Assembly: GCA_039566865.1 (NCBI GenBank)
Contig: CM076957.1
Coordinates: 4,845,896 to 4,909,895 of the forward strand
Source: Aurelia coerulea
Taxonomy: Eukaryota > Cnidaria > Scyphozoa > Semaeostomeae > Ulmaridae
Reading direction: 5' to 3'
Length of the DNA stretch: 64,000 bases
A program made the position numbers and the translations under genes. The notes beneath the pieces were generated by a model that did no database searches, had not been told where the DNA came from, and saw only the letters and a program-made list of their open reading frames with translations. Shown here one piece after another: positions 51,530-62,473 of the stretch (position 1 is its first letter; each line of letters starts with the position of its first letter).

Positions 51530-51797
51530 ACTGGGGAATTGTGCCCCAGCGGCGACCGCAGCTTAGGATATGCATGTGGGGGTTCCCCCGCGTGGTGTGT
51601 CCGCCGTCTCTCTGGGAGGTGGGCGTCGCTCCGTACCTCGTAGGGAAGGCATGATTTTTTCTTGTAAATAATCCACTAAATGTTGATTAGCTTTAGGAAT
51701 TAATTTGCAAATTTTGTAAACTTTGTAAAGTAGGCCTAAATTAGCTGTGATTTAGATGATGATGATGATGATGATGCTGATGATGATGATGATGACA
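51530..51797 (+). repeat. Retroelement-like 3' end with (GATGAT)n tail
   Basis: A GC-richer segment to 51652 is followed by an AT-rich stretch with 'tttgtaaagtaggcctaaat' and then GAT repeats at 51754-51797. The layout resembles the LINE 3' ends at 24548 and 59196, but no retrotransposon protein is recognised. Confidence 0.45.
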
Positions 51798-52199
51798 ACA
51801 GCCAAAAAAAGTCGGTTAGCAATGAAGCCATAAGATTTCACCTACCTGCCGATACATGAAAGCTCTTTTCTCGCTCATCTTTCGAGCATCCAATTTGCTC
51901 GTTAACCGACGAGTGTCTGTTATCGATAAGGGCTTCCTTTGCGGCATTTTAGCGCCAAAGCAAATGCGTTCGTTTGTGCGAAAAGCCGATAGTTTGTCTT
52001 GCCGGATGATCTCGTTGATAAGAGAAGCGCGTTCACTGCAGTTGAGAATGACTTCACTTTAATAAATGATACATGTGTCTCTAACAAAGAAATCAGCTGG
52101 CCACCTTAGTTCTTTTCGATGAGATGTGATTTTGAGGAAGTGCCTTGTAGCAGGTCAAGCAACTGTTTTCCTCTGATTTGTATATTTACATATGATTGT

Positions 52200-52930
52200 G
52201 TGCGCACGATTTAAATTGCAACGGACGGATTTCTGTTGCAAAGCTTTCTTCAGTCCTTTTTCTTCTCGATGCAGCCGTAATTTCCTTGAGAAGATTTCTT
52301 ACTTTAACTTCAAGTTATGCGTGAAAAGATTCTGGAAATTCGGCTTAATAGGGTTCAAAATTCCCATGCTAATGTATGAATAAATAGAAGACATTGTCTT
52401 GGCGTGATTTAGATTGCAGAACGTTCCCTTCTGTTGCATAACTTTTCTCCGCTCTTTCTCTCGACGATCCAGCAATAACTCTATCTCAGAACAGAAACTT
52501 TATTTTGACTCGGAGTGAATAGATTCTGGAAATTCGACTCACTGAAGCTCAAAATTCCCATATCATTTTATGCAAAAATCTTAAACGAAGACCTTCCCAA
52601 GTCCTTTCTCTTCAAGACACAGCAGTAACTCTTTCTCATAATAGCAACCCTGTTGATCTTTAAACGCGCGTAAATAGATTCTGAAAACTGGACTCCCTGA
52701 AGCTTCCGCGTAATTTTAAGAATGAATGTCAAACGAACACTTTCCCAGGTCATTTCTCTTCCAGCTACAGCAGTGACTCTTTCTCAAACAGAAATTTTAG
52801 TTTGATTTTTAATTGTGCGCAAATAGATTCTGGATATTGAACTTCTTGAAGTAGAAGATTCCCACGGAAATTTATGAACTAACTTCGAATAAAAGCTTTC
52901 CCAAGTGATTCCTCATCAAGATACAGCAGT
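52200..52930. repeat. About 150-bp degenerate tandem repeat, 4-5 units
   Basis: Each unit has 'agattctggaaattcg.ct', 'caaaattccca', 'cttt.ccaagtc.tttctcttc' and 'cagcagtaactctttctca'. An (AAT)n run follows at 52941-52976. Confidence 0.82.
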
Positions 52931-52937
52931 ACCTCCC

Positions 52938-52980
<43 letters not shown>

Positions 52981-53019
52981 CCCACTCACTCATCGTGTAG
53001 CTTCTTTATCGTGAGCATA

Positions 53020-53350
53020 ATTCGGAGTAAACTGATTTTACAAGTTGGATTCAATCCACTTCAAGATAACCATGTGAGCATCGAAAGAGGAATTCGGAGT
53101 AAACTGATTTTACAAGTTCGAAAGAGGAGTACCTTCTTTTCATCTGCTACTTTGACGTAAACAAGCTCCAACCGATGTTCTTCAAATTTTGAAAGAAACA
53201 AAATTCAGCTTGCTTCGAAAGAGGAGTACCTTCTTTTCATCTGCTACTTTGACGTAAACAAGCTTCTTCTTCGAAAGAAGAGCAGTACCTTCTTTTCATC
53301 TGCTACTTTGACGTAAACAAGCTCCAACCGATGTTCTTCAAATTTCCCAT
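53020..53350. repeat. Short tandem duplications of two units
   Basis: 'ttcggagtaaactgatttta' occurs at 53022 and 53092. 'cgaaagaggagtaccttctt' plus 'tcatctgctactttgacgta' occurs three times between 53120 and 53320, with 'ccaaccgatgttcttcaaat' twice. Confidence 0.88.
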
Positions 53351-54398
53351 AAGTGAATTTTGAGAGCAAGCATCTTCAGCTTGCTATATCTCTTCGCATT
53401 CAAAAAAAATTTCCATTAGCAAACATTCAGTGTGTAAAGCATGAACACAATCTTCCACCAGATCCTTTTATTAAAATATATGCTTTGTGTCTGTTCGCTA
53501 TCAAATGAGATAAAACAGCACTATGCAGGCAGTATACAGGTGCGATAGTCAATAACGTCTCGCAACATTTGTTGTGAAAATTGATTTACGGTGTTGCACC
53601 CTCCGAATTTCTTAGTGCCTTGCTATTGAGGCGTTTAACACAGCGAATCGAGGGCAGTGTTCGACATTGATGTTTGTATGAAAATAGCGCCTTTTAGTGT
53701 AAATTTTCCTCAAAGCAATCGGTTTGCGATGCAGAGATTTGCCGTTACTCTCTGAATGAAATCTTGTTTTGCAACTTCACGAGCTCTCCGCTGCATACAT
53801 AGGAAGAAATGACGCTTTCTATACCGTTCAAACGCTCTGATACATTGATTGCTGCATAGAAATGTAAATAAACCAAGTCAGCAATGTAAACAACGTTCTG
53901 TGTTGCTTTCTTCGCAGAAGAACACGAAATGATTCTGAAGTCAGCTGAACTTGCTTTTACAAAGCCTGTCCGCATGAAGAATGACGACAAATCGTCTCCA
54001 CACAGACCAAAATCGTCTTAGATCAAAATTGCTAGACAATCACACCTCAGACAGAATTCTGGTTTCTGATGGAAACATGGGGGAACAGCTGTGGCTTGTT
54101 GTCTCAATCAATCTTCCCTGAACGCTTCTCTTTATTACTTCAAAAGCATGATTATCAATTTCGTTTTAATTACTGTCAGCAAACATTGCAAACTTTTAAG
54201 GATTGATCTTGCAAATATTGGAACATTTATCTTCATAATCTTCACGAAAAAGGTCAGAACCTACCAGCAAGATTATCTGAAGATTCTCCAAGGGGATGGA
54301 AAATGTCAGCAAATCACCTCAATATCGTCGATTTTCTTACATCGTTGTGCAAATATTTCCCATTTCTAATTTTTGATTATCTGTACTAGGTCAAGTCA

Positions 54399-54602
54399 GT
54401 GAAATGCTCACTTACTTATAGTATTTATTCATATTGCTTCTTACCCCTGCTGTCTAGCTGCAACTCTTTTCCTCTGGTTTCAGCAAATCTTCTCAGCACG
54501 TTGCATGAGAATAACACACATCAGTGCTCGCGTGAAGAACAGTATGTCGAGGATGGCAGCTGCATAATTTTTAGAGAAGCATGTGGTTGGCCACAGACAT
54601 GA
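54399..54602 (+). CDS. Small open frame with signal-peptide-like N-terminus (uncertain)
   Basis: The 67-codon frame begins MKCSLTYSIYSYCFLPLLSS, hydrophobic enough for a signal peptide, and continues to a short Cys-containing segment with HQCSREEQYVEDGSC. A consensus-like acceptor (cctctggtttcag) precedes 54482, so the second half could instead be an exon of an extracellular-domain protein. The stop lies just before the trinucleotide array. No family is recognised, and chance is quite possible. Confidence 0.2.
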   Translation: MKCSLTYSIYSYCFLPLLSSCNSFPLVSANLLSTLHENNTHQCSREEQYVEDGSCIIFREACGWPQT

Positions 54603-54633
54603 AAAATTATCAATTCTAGTGCTGCTGCAAGTC

Positions 54634-54634
54634 G

Positions 54635-54695
<61 letters not shown>

Positions 54696-54724
54696 TATCA
54701 TCATGATGATGATGATAATGATGG

Positions 54725-54770
<46 letters not shown>

Positions 54771-54830
54771 AATGATGATGATGATGATAATGATGGTGAT
54801 GATGATGATGATGATGATGATAATGATGAC

Positions 54831-54884
<54 letters not shown>

Positions 54885-55126
54885 AATGATGATGATGATG
54901 ATAATGATGATGATGATGATGATGGTGGTGATGATAATGATGATGATGATGATAATGATGGTGATGATGATAATGATGATGATGATGATGATAATGATGA
55001 TGATGATGATGATGATGATGGTGATGATGATAATGATGATGATTATGATGATGATGATGATGATGATAATGATGATGATGATGATGATGGTGGTGATGAT
55101 AATGATGATGATGATGATAATGATGG

Positions 55127-55160
<34 letters not shown>

Positions 55161-55290
55161 AATGATGGTGATGATGATGATGATGATGATAATGATGATG
55201 ATGATGATGATGATGATAATGATCATGATCATGATCATGATGATCATGATGATGGTGATGATGATGATGATAATGATGACGATGATGTTG
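54634..55290. repeat. Trinucleotide array, (CAT)n switching to (GAT)n
   Basis: About 66 bp of CAT units (54634-54700) meet about 580 bp of GAT units, with interspersed AAT/GGT variants, at about 54702; the switch forms a potential hairpin. The variant units recur in longer blocks such as 'gataatgatggtgatgatga'. The Ile-rich (minus) and Met-rich (plus) frames of over 250 codons are products of the repeat, not genes. Confidence 0.97.
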
Positions 55291-55299
55291 ACGATGTTT

Positions 55300-55754
55300 T
55301 GGTGCTTAAAAATGAAGCATATATTTAAAAAACTGTCTGTTACACACACCTGCTGAACGATTTCTCAGGGCAAATCAGAAAAAAGGTGAAAACTAGTGAT
55401 CTAATTTCCAGTTTGTTTTACGAAATGCCGCTACCCAAACGAGCTTTCATCTGCATGCTTTGCCCTGAGGTATTGGATTAGAAAAGCATTGTCTTACTGC
55501 ATAAGTCGATTTCTTACCTACCAATCTATTCGCTGAATTTCCTATTTATGTCTGTCTTGTGACTACATATTAGATTGAAAACTGAAATAGCAATATTTAT
55601 GGCCTAAAAAATTCAATTTTTCCAACAAAATTTTCAATTTAGAGCAGCTGAAAATATACCATGAGCAGATGTGCGATCCAAATTTTAGACTTTCGTTTCT
55701 ACCGCAACAGATGTGATTTTTATTGCTTATAAAGTAATTATAAGCAAATCAACT
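55300..55754. other. No recognised feature
   Basis: Nothing recognisable by eye. Confidence 0.4.
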
Positions 55755-55849
55755 ATCAAGGAATAGCTTGAGAGTGATTAGACATTGATTAAAGCTAAAT
55801 TCACATGGCTGGTTGCAACAAAATCTGTATACTTTTCTGGGACCCCTGG
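55755..55849. mobile_element. Mariner-type right end (family of 38218-39057)
   Basis: 'acattgattaaagctaaatt' and 'acttttctgggacccctgg' followed by TA; the left part is missing. Confidence 0.65.
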
Positions 55850-56600
55850 TACTCACTGCGGCTTTGGCGCGCCCCCTCATCGTGCCATATCAAATTTTGC
55901 TATGTGATTCTTCTAAATTTCTTCCTCCGCCAAAATAGGATTATTTCCACCTCAATCACCTTCTGTACAATTATTCAAAATTCCCATCCTTAGAAAAAAA
56001 TCAACAAATTCGACTAAATGAACTTTTTAGCTATTGCGCAAAAGAGTCCGGATCGATAGACATCTCTGTACAATTTGTAGAAACATGATGAATTTTGAAA
56101 TATACATAACAGTCATAGAAGCTCTAACACCATTTAAAAACCCTTGCACTTACACAAAGAATCAAGGCATCATATTGGTTGAAAACAACATATCTTCAAA
56201 ACACAATAGCGGGAACCTAAGTACCTACAGGTCACGTAGCTTTCTTAGGTATTCAATTGTTTTCAGGGATGTATGTTGTTTGATTTCAAAAGCGATGACA
56301 GTGGGTCCATTTATAGGCTTTGTGAATATGCGGATTCGGCCTAGATTTGAGTGCAGTTAACAGACATTTTTCCATATTTTAGTGCGGTTTACGTTTACGG
56401 ATTGCTGTGGAATCGCTACGGTTACGATTATGGCCGAACAAATTGCTCGGTTCACGGATATCGGCGCTAAAAAGCTGCGGTTATACGGATATCGGACACG
56501 ATGTAATGGACCCAAATGATACAACAAAATTTATTTGAAGATTTAAAAAAATAATCCAGCCTCGGGATTGCTAGGACAAAATCATTTTCATACAGTACAA
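55850..56600. other. Unassigned; 56380-56505 rich in CGGTTTACG/CGGATATCGG motifs
   Basis: Between 56380 and 56505, motifs such as 'gcggtttacgtttacgg', 'cggttacg' and 'acggatatcgg' recur every 15-25 bp, resembling in style the GCGGTATT repeats at 60540 and 61985. No element ends were seen. Confidence 0.4.
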
Positions 56601-56624
56601 ATGATCATGGGAAGCGCAGGGTCC

Positions 56625-56765
56625 TTAAATTGAAAAAGCACGTTTCCTTGGGTCTAAGATATGGCATGCAATGCCATCTTCCTTAGAAGAGTCCCACACT
56701 TTGAACAGTTTCAAAAGAAACATTAAAAGCCACGAGTTTGCTTGCAACTGTAGATTATGAAAACG
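56625..56765 (+). pseudogene. LINE ORF2 C-terminus fragment, plus
   Basis: The plus frame reads KARFLGSKIWHAMPSSLEES, HTLNSFKRNIKSHEFACNCR and L to an early stop (Cys codon lost in 'RL*K'). It is closely related to the minus-strand tail at 44295-44520. It is truncated on both sides. Confidence 0.8.
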
Positions 56766-57186
56766 CCGCACGCATTGACTACTGTTAATTCTAGTTAAAG
56801 ATATATTCCTTCAAACAAGTAAAATCAATGCAATTCTTTCCATATGTCAAATTCGATATAGATCCAGTGTTTCAAACATGTTTTCTGCATTTGACAACAT
56901 AAAAACAAAGATAGCTTATACCAGATTATCTACTCCTATATTGAATCCTCTCTTTCAGCAATGCCCCGCTGTAATAAATCAAATATTGTGAGTTTTCGTG
57001 GATTACTGACCTCCATATGGAAAACGTAAAACGCTATTACAGTTGAAACGCATGTTTTACGGATCAAAAGATTAAAGATCTCAAATTCAACTTTTGTCAA
57101 GAAAACTTGCATATTAACGCAAAGCCGCCTACCGTATTTGAATCAATTGTGATTCCAAGTTCTAATACGTGACTGACATAGACATA

Positions 57187-57490
57187 CCGGGTGAGTAAAA
57201 AAGAATCCCCGTTTGGAAGGCCACTGCTCCCTGAATATCAAAGCAATAATATTGAAAACTGTCTTGTTTTTATTGCCAATATGTTCAATTAGGTTCAGCA
57301 ATTTACCCGGCTTTAATCGGTCATTCCTTCCCGTGGACATGGGAGATTTTCTGCAGAAAGCCCCTTTCAAAAACCTGCACAAACGAATGAAAACAGTGCT
57401 CAAATTTTCTTTGGTTTTCCTTCCTAAAAATGATGACACTCACATGTATTTATGTAACCTTGTCCTCTTATGAGACTAGAATCTCCCTGA
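57187..57490. mobile_element. Mariner-type element left part, family 2
   Basis: It starts TA-CCGGGTGAGTAAAAAAGAAT; 'ttttctgcagaaagccccttt' and 'ccttcctaaaaatgatgacac' match 15090-15190. The right end is not visible. Confidence 0.75.
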
Positions 57491-58262
57491 ATAGGTTATG
57501 GATACCAATGGACTTTTTCAAAAATAATTAAATTGCCGCCATTTTGAAGCCAATAAAGATATAAGGATGTTTCCACGGCTTACAGCAAAGTACCAAAAGT
57601 TCCTTTGAAGCAATTCAATTAAAAGAAAAAATATCATAGAATTTCACACCCACCTCCATAAAAATTTGAAAGTTTTGAGCCCTATGATACGAAATTCAAT
57701 GTTGGCGCCACAAAGGATCACGGTTAGCAATGGGTCCTTAAAGCAACATGTTTCAAGCTGTTCAATTTGGGGGTAACCCAATAAAACCTTCTTGGCAGCT
57801 GCTTTTTTCAATACGGTTTTCAAATCAAAGATCTTCTCATGAAATATTAATAATTTTGGTATTTATTTGTCGAAGTTGTAATGATTTGGTTAGTATTGGG
57901 TTCAGTTTATTTGATATTGAAATGCGTGGTACATGAAATATAAATTACGGTGCAAAAATTTTGCATATTTATCAAATATTGATATCATTCTGGTAAAATA
58001 TTTATGCTTTTGATTTACAAAGAGATTCCCACTTATCTTACAACTTGGATAACAAGTTCCTGCTGCCAAGCCTAAGATATATCCAATAACCTCCAAGATG
58101 CAATAGTTGATTGTACGAAAGGAGTACTGTCACGCAACTAAATTGCTTAAAAAACAATGCCATCCTAATGGTGTACAAACAGCCGCCGGTTAACACCTTG
58201 TTTCGAGATCCAACTATGTGACTGGGAAGCATTTTTGATGACAAATGGATTTTTTGAGGTGA
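57490..58262. other. Unassigned; 57535-57690 is a diverged relative of 62740-62890
   Basis: 'ttgccgccattttgaa', 'ttccacgg' and 'ttttgagccctatg' are shared with the 62470-62890 repeat. The rest is without recognised features. Confidence 0.45.
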
Positions 58263-58858
58263 AACAAGGGCAGATATTGTAATACAATAGCAACAGTTAC
58301 ATTTGACTGACGTCTCAATTCAAAGCGATTAGCTACTGAGGACAAAGGAAAATCTCTCAACCAGTAATTGAAAACAAAGCTGCACAAGTTTCCCCGAAAC
58401 TAGTAGGACAAACTCTCGCCTGATGCAAGCGAAAGGTTGTTTTTAAGAGAAGTTACGTACTTATAACGAAAGAAGAAAGGTAAATCTGAAGTTCTGTCTG
58501 GCGGATTTTGTTTATTTGGTTCAGGAGCTGTTTTGTAATCGTTTCATTTAAGCCCTAAATACCCAAAAAATTACAATGCCCTCTGCTCGGCTTCTGAATC
58601 AAATAAACAAAATCCGCCAGACAGAACTTTAGATTTACCCTTCTTCTCTCGTGATAAGCACATAACTTCTCTTAAAAACCATCTTTCACTTGCACGAGGT
58701 GAAACTTTGCCCCACTGGTTTCGGGGAAATTTTTGCGGCTTGTTTGTTTTGAATTACTGGTTTAGAGAATTTCCTTTGTCTGCAGTCACTGATCGCTTTG
58801 AATTGAGGTGTCAATCAAACACAACTGTTGCTGTTGTATTACAAAATCTGCCCTTGTT
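58263..58858. mobile_element. Foldback element, AACAAGGGCAG family, copy 3
   Basis: Arms begin AACAAGGGCAGATATTGTAA and end with the complement; the inner part 'gcggattttgtttatttg' is mirrored around 58610. Same family as 8496-9084. No target duplication was seen. It lies 38 bp from the next element. Confidence 0.85.
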
Positions 58859-59145
58859 GATTGCCGTCACAAGTTCTTGTGGAGAAGGGCTAAATACCAG
58901 ACGGAACAAAAAGAAATTCACATATTTGAAACTTCGCTATGCAGAGAATAGTTGAGGTTTTGAAATGAATCAAAATTTGGTTAAAGACTATGCGCTAACT
59001 ATCAGCCTCTGCACAGTGAAGTTATACCACAATGCAGTTTGCTCAATCCCATGTTGCAATTCTAGAATGTCATGTCAACTTGTTTACAAATATACTTTGA
59101 GTCTTCGCCAACTTATGAGCAAATCTTAGAATGCCAATACGACAC

Positions 59146-59705
59146 ATTGTATTTTGCAATGCCAAGTTTCCTCTCTCTCGGTTATGCACGATTATTATTA
59201 TTATTATCAATTTATTTAAAGTAGGCCTACATATATATATATACATACAAGACATACAAGATTCTCCTGATGATGACCACACGGTCGAAACTAGTTGGGG
59301 ATTGAGAAAGAATTTATATATATTTATTCCTGCTCGTCTTTATTTTTGTTCATCTTTATACATACAAGACATATACACATATAGATACAATAGCTATAAC
59401 TAAGAGCTAATCCAAGCCTACTATCTAAAAAAGTAAAATTTGTAAGAAAAAATTAAAAAATAAATAAAATTCCGAATGATTAAATACAGATACATTTTAC
59501 AGATTTTTACAATGCTTTTAATATTTACAATGTTTTCAATTTTTTTTTCTCGGTAAATACAGAGCAGAAAATTTAATATCAGCTCAAGAACCCAACCTGT
59601 GCCACGAAAGGTCTGCATATTCTACAATTACATTCCTCTCCCCTCCAGGCTTTGATTTTCCTTTTGAAACTGGAGAGAGTATCTGACTGTTTTAGGTCAT
59701 TGGGA
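59146..59705 (-). pseudogene. LINE ORF2 C-terminus and 3' UTR, minus, nested
   Basis: The minus-strand frame NDLKQSDTLSSFKRKIKAWR, then ECNCRICRPFVAQVGFLS, stops at 59579-59581: the usual C-terminal tail of animal non-LTR elements. The 3' UTR runs to 'taggcctactttaaataaat' and an (AAT)n tail at 59191-59205. The 3' UTR is itself split by the ribozyme-bearing insertion at 59257-59357. The 5' side is truncated. Confidence 0.83.
59257..59357 (+). ncRNA. Insertion carrying a hammerhead ribozyme motif (Penelope-like origin likely)
   Basis: Core CTGATGA at 59267-59273 is followed by stem II (GACC 59275-59278, loop ACAC, GGTC 59283-59286), GAAA at 59287-59290, a minimal stem III made of ACT/AGT (59290-59295), a U at the cleavage position (59296), and GGGGAT (59297-59302), which pairs with ATTCTC (59261-59266) as stem I. 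One extra T at 59274 precedes stem II. The 101-bp insert is flanked by perfect 16-bp direct repeats atacatacaagacata (59241-59256 and 59358-59373). Penelope-like retroelements are known to carry such short-stem-III hammerheads. Confidence 0.72.
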
Positions 59706-59770
59706 ACACGTTTTTCTTTCTGATAACAAAACAAATAATTGCATCACGTTCTAACTGAATAGTGGTTTCA

Positions 59771-59875
59771 ACCATGGGTAGTTGAGACACCGCTGTTGTG
59801 CTTGATTCCCACAGCTTTGTTCTTTTGCGGGGGAAAACATTATTTACTACTATGGAGGAGCTAGCGTCATCTTAC
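59771..59875. mobile_element. Partial ACCATGGGTAG palindromic MITE
   Basis: It starts CATGGGTAGTTGAGACACCG and contains 'tactactatggaggagct'; the right arm is mostly missing. Confidence 0.6.
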
Positions 59876-59999
59876 GTATTCTCTGCATAGCTAATTTCAA
59901 AACACGTGAAGTTCTTCTTGGTCGACCCGGTAGGGCCCAAGATTTCACAGAAATATCATGAGTCTCAATTGACCGAAATGATATCATTCAATTCAAGGA

Positions 60000-60500
60000 G
60001 CAAATGGAACAAGGAACTCATTCAATAAGTCTAGGTGCTCACTAGCACGTAAGAGCGAAGAGATTATTCAAAACGTCATTTGTAGCTACTCTCATCCGCG
60101 AGGTTTCTTTGTTTTTCTTTATTGGTCCGTAGTTCCGTAGTTCCGTGGCCCATGGTTTCGTGGTCTTCTCGCGGAGGAGAGTAATTCGTAGCCAAGATAC
60201 CAACACACATTTACAGTTATGTATTATTTACATTTGCAATCATGGACAACAAAAACAATCAAATTCTTCATGACTGTCTGATTTTAAGTTGGGCGGTGGA
60301 AAAAAGAAAACAGACAATGAAAGGTGGTGGTGTTGGATAACTACCGCCTTAAAAATCGAAGGTCACTCCTTGAATACGATCGTGTTTTATAGGTAAGATA
60401 TACTTCGATCAATAAATCATCTTTTAAGAAGAAAAACAAATGCTCTTTCAGAGCAAAATTAGATCTAACGTAGACAAGAAGACATTAAGAACATACTGGG
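60000..60500. other. No recognised feature
   Basis: Contains a short palindrome-like pair near 60090-60185 ('cgcgagg...ctcgcgg'), otherwise nothing. Confidence 0.4.
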
Positions 60501-60506
60501 TGCACC

Positions 60507-62100
60507 ACCATCAAACTTTATGAGGGGTACTTCGGGGTTTACGGTATTGCGGTATCGGGGGTAAATTTCGTGCGGTATTGCGGTATTGACGTAAAAAACT
60601 TGCGGTATTGCGGTATCGAGCTTTTACAGCGCGGTATGCGGTATTGTATGAAAATGAACATCCAAACTTCATGCAATGCCATTTTCCTGTTGAAGAACAA
60701 TACATCTTCGAGACGAATTAATAGAGGAAAGAAAAACGAAGGAGAGGGAGGTCTCTTATCGCTCTCTCCTTGTGCCTGCTCCACCTGCTCAACCTTGAAA
60801 AGGTACCTGTGGAGGAGAGCACGCAACAAATTTATCTGAAGAAAAAGAATCAAAATATTTGCACGAATCAACACTTTAGATGTGGGAAAATCACCCATAT
60901 TTTCAAATCAGGCAATCCGACAATGTTTGACAACTATACGCCTATTACCACGGTAATTCCTGCTCTATCAAAAGTTATCTGGAAGATCATTTATAATCAA
61001 CTGTCCTAGTACCTTGAATCGAATGGCCTGTTGTGCCAACATCAGTTTGGGTTTAGACAAGGGAGATCTACGAAACATGCAGTTACCTTACTGTCAGCAA
61101 AGTTTAGACAGAACATTGAAAAAGGGCTACTTAGTGGTGCTGTCTATATTGACCTCCGTAAAACCTTCGACACAGTACGTCATGCACCTTGCTGGAAAAA
61201 TTGCCAAGTTATGGTATAGATGATGTGGAATTGCAATGGATAAGTGAATTTCTCTTTGATAAGAAACAAAAGTAATTTTTGATGACACCAGCTCATACGA
61301 AGAAAACGTTACATGTAGTATCCCACAAGGATCCATCCTGGGGCCCCTTCTCTTTGGGTTGATAATCAACGACACCCATATTCCGCTCACTGATGCTTCT
61401 GGCATTATATTGTATGCCGACGATACTGTTTCATATTTTGCAAGAAAGAACTCAAATTGAATAGAACATTTACTTAATAGTGAAATACAAAAAGTTAGAC
61501 TGCTTGATGAAAATGATTAACTTGTTCATTAACTTAAAAAAGGGTAAAACTGATTTGTGCTATATGGATCACATCAAAAGTTATTCATGAGACAAATCAT
61601 ACTAGTACTTTGGTGAAGATTTGGATAACCATCTGAACCTACATCGACATTTGGTAAATGTGTACGAAAAAGCGTCAGCCAGAGTAAACTTTTTATCTCG
61701 TATTCGCGAAAAAGTCAGCCCTTATGTAACAGAATCGATATTCAAAACAATGATATGTTCTAGGTAGATATTCATAATTTCTGCCGTCAATGCAGTTTTA
61801 CTGAAAGCACATCAATGAAACTTTTCCCGTCGTTCTCACGTCAAACTTTTGTCTGTAAAACATCTAACTATGATCTTGTCGACCAAACTACAAATTTTGA
61901 TGAAGGAAGGAGGATTTAGGTCAGAATCATACTGCTACAGACCGGCATACTGTATTATCAGGGTTGTTTTTAGTTTTCTAGCGTTTGCGGTATTTTGCTA
62001 TTTTTTGGTGCGGTATTGCGGTATTTAGTGTCTTTTTCATGCGGTATTGCGGTATTGGAACCCCCCGCAGTACCCCTCCTTTATATTCGATGGTTCACTT
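60507..62100. mobile_element. GCGGTATT-repeat element interrupted by a LINE
   Basis: The left edge (about 60511-60537, 'aactttatgaggggtacttcgggg') is the imperfect complement of the right edge (about 62062-62088, 'ccccgcagtacccctcctttat'). Next to each edge are direct repeats of GCGGTATTGCGGTAT (60540-60650 and 61985-62058). The LINE pseudogene separates the two halves. Confidence 0.65.
60790..61760 (+). pseudogene. Decayed LINE reverse transcriptase
   Basis: Plus-strand pieces include IFKSGNPTMFDNYTPITTVI and PALSKVIWKIIYNQL, then after a stop HQFGFRQGRSTKHAV, GAVYIDLRKTFDTV, and after frameshifts SIPQGSILGPLLFGLIIND, the catalytic YADDTVSY near 61411-61437 and VNFLSRIREKVSPYVTESIF. The order matches fingers and palm of a non-LTR reverse transcriptase ('NYRPI', 'FGFR..RST..A', 'DL.KAFDTV', 'PQGSILGPLLF', 'YADD'). 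Several stops and frameshifts show it is dead; the endonuclease part and 3' end are not visible. Confidence 0.9.
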
Positions 62101-62470
62101 TTAAAGAAGTTTTAGTAAGAGGATATTTGTACATTCTAAAACTTTTGAATATCCGAATAGCACGAGATCGGCCGTCACTAAATTCCCAAAAATCGTCAAT
62201 TCTGCTCTGTCTTGTTTAGTTCTCCTTGTACAGTAAGAACCCGCAAAATAGAAACCACTTTATAAGAAACCTCAGGCTGATTTTATTCAGAAATATGTGC
62301 CCTCGTATAAGAAATTTCTCAGCCTGATATTAGGAAGGATTCTTATAGGAGAATCCCAAATAAAAAAATTCATGTTTAATAATCTTTGTTAAAATTAGAT
62401 GCGAAATATTTTTTAGAGACTTCATGCAATAGCATCTATATCTATACTTGGCATGTATGCTCATTTATCA
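62100..62470. other. No gene; 'ataagaaa' motifs related to 49550-49640
   Basis: 'tataagaaacctcaggctga' and 'aagaaatttctcagcctgat' suggest an old inverted or direct repeat. Nothing else was recognised. Confidence 0.4.
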
Positions 62471-62473
62471 GCA

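Larger units (their letters stand above)
58897..59930. mobile_element. Mariner-type element, 1034 bp, host of nested insertions
   Basis: Left CCAGACGGAACAAAAAGAAA and right complement CCGGGTCGACCAAGAAGAAC, TA on both sides; the arms match for about 55 bp ('tgaaa.tt.gctatgcagaga'). Its interior matches 39140-39365 except that it carries the LINE at 59146-59705 and a partial palindromic MITE at 59771-59875. Confidence 0.85.

Noticed and set aside
54480..55356. Frames of 289 and 257 codons (Ile-rich minus, Met-rich plus)
   Set aside because: They translate the CAT/GAT trinucleotide array; no domain or codon signature beyond the repeat.
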